Shown here: positions 59,520-64,000 of the stretch, in pieces
Layout of the letters: each line of letters opens with the position of its first letter
How positions within the stretch are numbered: position 1 is the first letter of the stretch
Assembly: GCA_002382805.1 (NCBI GenBank)
Contig: DGAD01000022.1
Location: forward strand, 41,579-105,578
Direction: 5' to 3'
Length of the DNA stretch: 64,000 nt
From: Clostridiales bacterium UBA4039
Lineage (GTDB): Bacteria > Bacillota > Clostridia > Lachnospirales > Vallitaleaceae
Program-made: the position numbers and the translations under genes
Notes under the pieces: model-generated
Told to the model about the DNA's origin: nothing
Database searches by the model: none
What the model saw: only the letters and a program-made list of their open reading frames with translations

Positions 59520-60231
59520 CACGCCGTCCTCCAAACACTAAAATAAGGCGAATAAGACTTAAGACAGCTGTTGCTGCCGCCGCCACATATGTAAGCGCCG
59601 CTGCATTTAATACTTTTTTTGCCGGTCCCATCTCTTCATCACTTAGCATGCGCTCTGCATCCAGAATTTGTAATGCACGTTTTGATGCATTAAATTCAAC
59701 GGGCAATGTTACAAATTGAAAAAGAACAGCTCCCGCAAAAAAGAGAATACCCAGTTGTATCATTAGATACCCAACGGAAGAGTTGCCACCAAATCCACCC
59801 AAAATAACACCAATCATAATCATAGGCATGGACATTTTATTGACCAAGTTGACACCTGGCACAATGGCATGTCGTATGGATAAAAACACATATTGTTGTT
59901 GATGTTGTATGGCATGACCACACTCATGCGCTGCCACACTAATTGCCGATAACGAATTTTTGCTATGCACCGTATCTGACAAACGAACCACCTTTGTTCT
60001 CGGGTCATAATGATCGGTCATATCTCCTGGTATATGCTCTATTCTTACATCATATAATCCTTGGTCATCAAGAATTTTTCGCGCAACTTCCGCTCCCGTA
60101 TATCCATTTCGGTTGGCGTATTTCGAGTATTTTTTAAATGTTGAGTTTACTTTACTGCTTGCATATAATGTAAATAAAATCGCCGGAATTAAAACGATAT
60201 AGGATGCATACCATGTATAATTATAAAACAT
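59512..60231 (-). CDS. Neutral zinc metallopeptidase, YugP family
   Basis: A 239-residue membrane protein of the Zn_peptidase_2 (YugP) family. HECGHAIQH at 102-110 supplies zinc ligands His102 and His106 with catalytic Glu103. An N-terminal membrane segment (about 7-25) precedes it and two or three hydrophobic helices follow (about 125-180 and 215-235), so the active site is membrane-associated. Substrate unknown. Found between fmt and rsmB in many clostridia. Confidence 0.93.
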   Translation of the reverse strand: MFYNYTWYASYIVLIPAILFTLYASSKVNSTFKKYSKYANRNGYTGAEVARKILDDQGLYDVRIEHIPGDMTDHYDPRTKVVRLSDTVHSKNSLSAISVAAHECGHAIQHQQQYVFLSIRHAIVPGVNLVNKMSMPMIMIGVILGGFGGNSSVGYLMIQLGILFFAGAVLFQFVTLPVEFNASKRALQILDAERMLSDEEMGPAKKVLNAAALTYVAAAATAVLSLIRLILVFGGRRDD

Positions 60232-60245
60232 ATATTCACTTCTCC

Positions 60246-61199
60246 TTATAAACTGTCAAACTGGTCTCCCACACATAATACATGCCCATTCAAGTAATCG
60301 GTTGCATTCATGCGCTTTTTCCCTTGTTGTTGAAGTTCTTTTATGTAAAGGACTCCTTCTCCACAGCATATACCAATTCCCTTTTTTTTATCAATGTCAC
60401 AAATACTTCCCGGTTTAAACGCAGCAACATCAAGTGTTATATTGTCCCCATCAGCATCCGCTTTCCAAAGCTTAATCAAAGCACCATTAAGATGACTAAA
60501 CGCACTAGGCCATGGATTTAATCCGCGAATGAGTTGCTCTATTACCTTTGCAGAACACGACCAATCAATCTGGCCGGATTCTTTTTTTAACATAGGGGCA
60601 TACGTTGCTTGCTCTTCATCTTGCACCTTAGGCGTAATGGACTGTGCTTCTATTTTTTTTAGTGTATCCAGTATTAACGGTCCTCCTAAAGTCATTAACT
60701 TATCATGGAGGCTACCTGCTGTTTCATCCGGTGCAATCGGTAGGCTTGTCTTTAATAACATGTCTCCAGTGTCCATCCCTACATCCATCTGCATCGTTGT
60801 AATCCCAGTTTCTTTTTCACCATTAATCACAGCCCACTGATATGGAGCTGCACCTCGGTATTTGGGAAGCAACGATGCATGAATATTAATACATCCGTAT
60901 TTTGGCGCTTCAAGTATAGCCTTAGGTAAAATCTGACCATATGCAATAACAACGGCTACATCCGCTTCAATGGCTTGAAACTGTTTCACATGTTCTAAAT
61001 GACGAATGCGTGTCGGTTGATATACCGGAATATCATGTTCGATACATACCTGTTTAACCGGTGGCATCATCATTTTTTTTCCACGTCCTTTGGGCTTATC
61101 TGGCTGGGTATAACAGGCCACAATGTCATGTTCTGAATCAATGAGTGCCTTTAATGTTGGAACACTAAACTCAGGCGTTCCCATAAAAATAATCTTCAT
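60246..61199 (-). CDS. fmt: Methionyl-tRNA formyltransferase
   Basis: Formylates initiator Met-tRNA using 10-formyl-THF. 317 residues. N-terminal MGTPEFSVPTLKALI; catalytic region NIHASLLPKYRGAAPYQWA near 106-124 and GITTMQMDVGMDTGDML near 131-147; C-terminal OB-like tRNA-binding domain from about 210. AGGAGG precedes the ATG. Paired with def, whose product removes the formyl group later. Confidence 0.98.
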   Translation of the reverse strand: MKIIFMGTPEFSVPTLKALIDSEHDIVACYTQPDKPKGRGKKMMMPPVKQVCIEHDIPVYQPTRIRHLEHVKQFQAIEADVAVVIAYGQILPKAILEAPKYGCINIHASLLPKYRGAAPYQWAVINGEKETGITTMQMDVGMDTGDMLLKTSLPIAPDETAGSLHDKLMTLGGPLILDTLKKIEAQSITPKVQDEEQATYAPMLKKESGQIDWSCSAKVIEQLIRGLNPWPSAFSHLNGALIKLWKADADGDNITLDVAAFKPGSICDIDKKKGIGICCGEGVLYIKELQQQGKKRMNATDYLNGHVLCVGDQFDSL

Positions 61200-61208
61200 T
61201 GCGGCCTC

Positions 61209-61670
61209 CTATTCTTGGTCATATTCGACCATCTCTTGGGCAATATCAATATATAAGCGACCATCAAGATGATCAAGCTCATGGCAAATTGCTCTTGCCA
61301 AAAGTTCTTCCCCTTCAACGGTAAATACTTCACCTTTTTCATTCATTGCTTGTGCCTTAACATAGTTTGGACGTTTAACGATTCCTGATTTTCCAGGTAC
61401 GCTCAGGCAACCCTCAACACCTTCTTGCTCCCCGGCACGTTCAATGATTTCAGGGTTAATCATAACAATAGGACCTTCACCGACATCAATAATAACGATG
61501 CGTTTTAGCACTCCTATTTGAGGCGCTGCAAGCCCTACACCGTTCGCATCATACATTGTCTCAATCATATCTTCAACAAGTTCTTTTATCTTTGGCGTTA
61601 TCTCTTCAACTTTTCTTGCGTGTTTGCGAAGAATCTCATCGCCTTCTATTCGTATTTGTCTTAATGCCAT
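61209..61670 (-). CDS. def: Peptide deformylase
   Basis: Fe/Zn enzyme removing N-formyl from nascent proteins. 153 residues. Three motifs: GVGLAAPQIG 44-53, EGCLSVPG 86-93 (Cys88) and CHELDHLDG 129-137 (His130, Glu131, His134). Ribosome binding site AAGGAG. The priA-def-fmt order is widespread. Confidence 0.98.
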   Translation of the reverse strand: MALRQIRIEGDEILRKHARKVEEITPKIKELVEDMIETMYDANGVGLAAPQIGVLKRIVIIDVGEGPIVMINPEIIERAGEQEGVEGCLSVPGKSGIVKRPNYVKAQAMNEKGEVFTVEGEELLARAICHELDHLDGRLYIDIAQEMVEYDQE

Positions 61671-61688
61671 CTTAATTCTCCTTTTCTA

Positions 61689-63956
61689 TTAATACATAAT
61701 CATCGGATTTATATCCACATGCATTTGCAATTCATTTTTAATTTTACTATCTATACTATTATAGAGTTCTTTTCTAATATTCGTCAACTGTCTATATGAA
61801 CTTCCTTTGATTAATAGACGATGTCGATACTTACCTTTAACCTTTCCAATGCTTGCCTTCGCCGGTCCCAAGACAATAATGTCACCTAATTGCTCATTGT
61901 TTTGTCCATAGTGTTCCAGCATTTTTAGACATTTATTCAAAAATTTCATTCCGCTTTCTTCATGTTCTGAGAAGGTAATCAACTGCAGTATATGACAAAA
62001 CGGAGGATAAATCATTGCTCTCCTAAATAAAATTTCTTCATTATAAAAGCCTAAATAGTTTTCTTCTAGTGCATGGGTAAGAGCAAAATGGTCTGGACTA
62101 TATGTCTGTATATAGGCATGTCCATCAACTTCCCCTCGGCCTGTTCGACCAATAACTTGCGTTACTAATTGGAACGTTCGCTCTGCTGCACGAAAATCAT
62201 CTATGTGCAAGGATAAATCTGCCGCAAGTACACCTACAACAGATACATTGTGAAAATCATGTCCTTTTGCAATCATTTGTGTTCCAATCAATATATCAAT
62301 TTCTTTTTGATCAAATGCATTCAAAATAATCTCATGTCCATGTTTTTTTTGGGTCGTATCTTGATCCATCCGCGCAATATTGGCTTCTGGAAATTGTTTT
62401 TTTATATATGCGTGTATTTTTTGGGTCCCTGCTCCAAAAGCTTTTAAATAGGACGAGCCACATTCAGGACACGTCTTGTTAACCGGAAGCGAATAACCAC
62501 AATAATGACAAATCATACGTTTGTTATTGGCATGATATGTCATCGAGACATCACAGTGTTTACATGTATATACAAAGCCACATTGTCTACAACTGACAAA
62601 ATTAGCAAAACCCCTACGATTGATAAATAATATAATCTGCTCTTTTTTTTGTAGCGCTTTGGCTATAGCCTGTTCTAGATCATGGGACAAAATACTTGTA
62701 TTTCCGTTTTCTAATTCATGACGCATGTCGATCATTGTAACTTTGCGATTTGAACCTACAACTGCCCGCTTATTAAGTTCAAGCAGTGTATATTGACCTG
62801 CTTGGGCCTTATAATAGCTTTCAATTAAAGGGGTTGCACTCCCAAGAATAACCGGACATTGATGGTCCATACTTCTTTTAATAGCTATCTCACGCGCATG
62901 ATATCTTGGGTTTTGCTCCGACTTATATGTATGCTCGTGCTCTTCATCAATAATAATCAATCCGATACGTGTGAATGGAGTAAAGATAGCCGAGCGTGCG
63001 CCTACCATAATCTGAATCTCACCACGTTTGGCTTTTAGCCATTGTTCATATCGCTCACCTAAATTCAGCTTTGAATGCTGTACTCCCACAACCTGACCGA
63101 ATCGTTCAATAAACCTTTGTGTCGTAAGGGATGTCAGCCCAATTTCCGGAATAAGAACAATAACACTTTTCCCTTGTTCTAAAACTTGCTGAATCAGTTG
63201 CATATAGACTTCCGTCTTACCACTTCCAGTCACTCCATGAAGCAAAAATGTCCCTTGCCTTTCTAATGAATGGGATACTTGATCGACACATTTTTCTTGC
63301 TCTTCATTAAGGATCAGCTCTTGACCCATCGCACGGTTTTTAAGTACACCAATATCCCTGCCCACCTCATCATCTGAAATACTAAGGTAGCCAAGTTCTT
63401 GTAATGTTTTTAGTAATGTGGTTGTCGTTCCCATAATTTGACACGCTTGTTTCATAGGGAGTTTTATTGCTGACAACTTCTGTTCATCCATCTGACCCAA
63501 AAACGCCGCTAATATTTCGCGCCTTTTTTTTGTCAGACCTTCTTTACGCTCTAATTGCAAGTCTTTTGCAGCATTTGCAGCCTGGATCTTTGACATGCTC
63601 ACAAACTTTTCCGTCTTCACTTTTGCATTGACATCTGTTGGAACCATCAATTTTAGAGCCGAAGTAATACTGCATTCATAACGTTTATGTATCCAGTAGG
63701 CAAGTTTTATAAGTTCTTTTTCTACTTTTACATCTTCAATAACATCATAGACTTCCTTGAGTTCAAAATCAGGTTCTTTTATCAAATATCCCCGTTCTGT
63801 TACATATGCTTCCTTTAGTGCATTGCCTTTTCCAAATGGCACTAAAACAACAGACCCAACTTCAACGCAATCTTTTAATTTCGGGGGTAAAATATATGTA
63901 AATGGTCTGTCCAAAGCTTTGGTTGATATACCAATAATCACTTGAACGCTTTCCAT
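61689..63956 (-). CDS. priA: Primosomal helicase PriA
   Basis: Restarts collapsed replication forks. 755 residues. DNA-binding N-terminal domain; Walker A GVTGSGKT near 240; DEEHEHTYK near 338; eight zinc-site cysteines between about 457 and 500 (CRQC, CKHC, CHYC, CPEC); helicase motif QVIGRTGRG near 620. AGGAG precedes the ATG. The last 44 bases of the window upstream of it hold only this ribosome binding site and no visible gene end. Confidence 0.97.
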   Translation of the reverse strand: MESVQVIIGISTKALDRPFTYILPPKLKDCVEVGSVVLVPFGKGNALKEAYVTERGYLIKEPDFELKEVYDVIEDVKVEKELIKLAYWIHKRYECSITSALKLMVPTDVNAKVKTEKFVSMSKIQAANAAKDLQLERKEGLTKKRREILAAFLGQMDEQKLSAIKLPMKQACQIMGTTTTLLKTLQELGYLSISDDEVGRDIGVLKNRAMGQELILNEEQEKCVDQVSHSLERQGTFLLHGVTGSGKTEVYMQLIQQVLEQGKSVIVLIPEIGLTSLTTQRFIERFGQVVGVQHSKLNLGERYEQWLKAKRGEIQIMVGARSAIFTPFTRIGLIIIDEEHEHTYKSEQNPRYHAREIAIKRSMDHQCPVILGSATPLIESYYKAQAGQYTLLELNKRAVVGSNRKVTMIDMRHELENGNTSILSHDLEQAIAKALQKKEQIILFINRRGFANFVSCRQCGFVYTCKHCDVSMTYHANNKRMICHYCGYSLPVNKTCPECGSSYLKAFGAGTQKIHAYIKKQFPEANIARMDQDTTQKKHGHEIILNAFDQKEIDILIGTQMIAKGHDFHNVSVVGVLAADLSLHIDDFRAAERTFQLVTQVIGRTGRGEVDGHAYIQTYSPDHFALTHALEENYLGFYNEEILFRRAMIYPPFCHILQLITFSEHEESGMKFLNKCLKMLEHYGQNNEQLGDIIVLGPAKASIGKVKGKYRHRLLIKGSSYRQLTNIRKELYNSIDSKIKNELQMHVDINPMIMY

Positions 63957-64000
63957 AAATATCGCTCCTATTAAACGTTTAGCTATAAGACAAAAAGACG

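Noticed and set aside
1-64000. Mobile elements, CRISPR arrays, tRNA or rRNA genes, defence islands
   Set aside because: No transposase, integrase, direct-repeat array or tRNA-like cloverleaf was seen; gene content and spacing are those of core chromosome.

Overview
The window is a 64-kb piece of a low-GC Gram-positive chromosome, almost certainly class Clostridia and probably near Lachnospirales/Vallitaleaceae. This is inferred from gene order and composition, not from a database match. It is dense housekeeping DNA: 62 protein-coding genes, one of them cut by the left edge. All but three (nrdJ, tmcAL, rpmB) lie on the minus strand, so the window probably lies within a single replichore. I see no tRNA, rRNA, CRISPR array, insertion sequence or prophage. 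No gene-free stretch exceeds 300 bases; the longest is about 173.

Layout, left to right: 1-6203 carries an oxidoreductase fragment, a flippase, cdd, a DUF3048 protein, ybeY, a short PgpH-like HD phosphodiesterase and phoH. 6283-6956 is the rpsU-yqeY unit with its promoter and terminator. 7097-12028 is alaS followed by a CapA-like lipoprotein and an AEC transporter. 12105-20592 is miaB-mutS-mutL-miaA-hfq-ynbB (tRNA modification, mismatch repair, RNA chaperone). 20687-24022 holds divergent ppk2 and B12-dependent nrdJ. 24147-25913 is a secreted LysM 5'-nucleotidase. 26018-30609 is lepB-rbgA-FAD oxidoreductase-DUF2161-ilvA. 30707-34814 is ylxM-ffh-rpsP-khpA-rimM-trmD-rplS. 34876-42231 is yceD-rpmF, plsX-acpP and rnc-smc-ftsY. 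42334-44538 is pta-ackA. 44694-49527 is tmcAL facing recG-rsmD-coaD-coiled-coil gene. 49628-52053 is asp23-fakA and divergent rpmB. 52168-63956 is priA-def-fmt-Zn peptidase-rsmB-rlmN-prpC-prkC-rsgA-rpe-thiN.

Functionally the window brings together ribosome assembly and RNA modification (rsgA, rbgA, rimM, ybeY, rsmB, rsmD, rlmN, trmD, miaA, miaB, tmcAL), protein targeting (ffh, ftsY, ylxM, lepB), lipid synthesis (plsX, acpP, fakA), DNA repair and chromosome upkeep (mutS, mutL, recG, priA, smc) and PASTA kinase/phosphatase signalling.

The most unusual signals are regulatory. First, a 20-bp perfect inverted repeat (23 of 24 positions with one mismatch) lies inside the first 80 nt of the RNase III gene and would make the rnc mRNA a substrate of its own product. 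Second, two near-consensus NrdR boxes, 33 bp apart, overlap the nrdJ promoter. Third, a long hairpin lies between khpA and rimM. Fourth, a probable L19 autoregulatory leader precedes rplS. Fifth, a terminator for the recG operon is embedded in the coding end of convergent tmcAL. The PgpH homologue lacks the usual extracellular sensor, and ppk2 and the LysM nucleotidase probably start at TTG.
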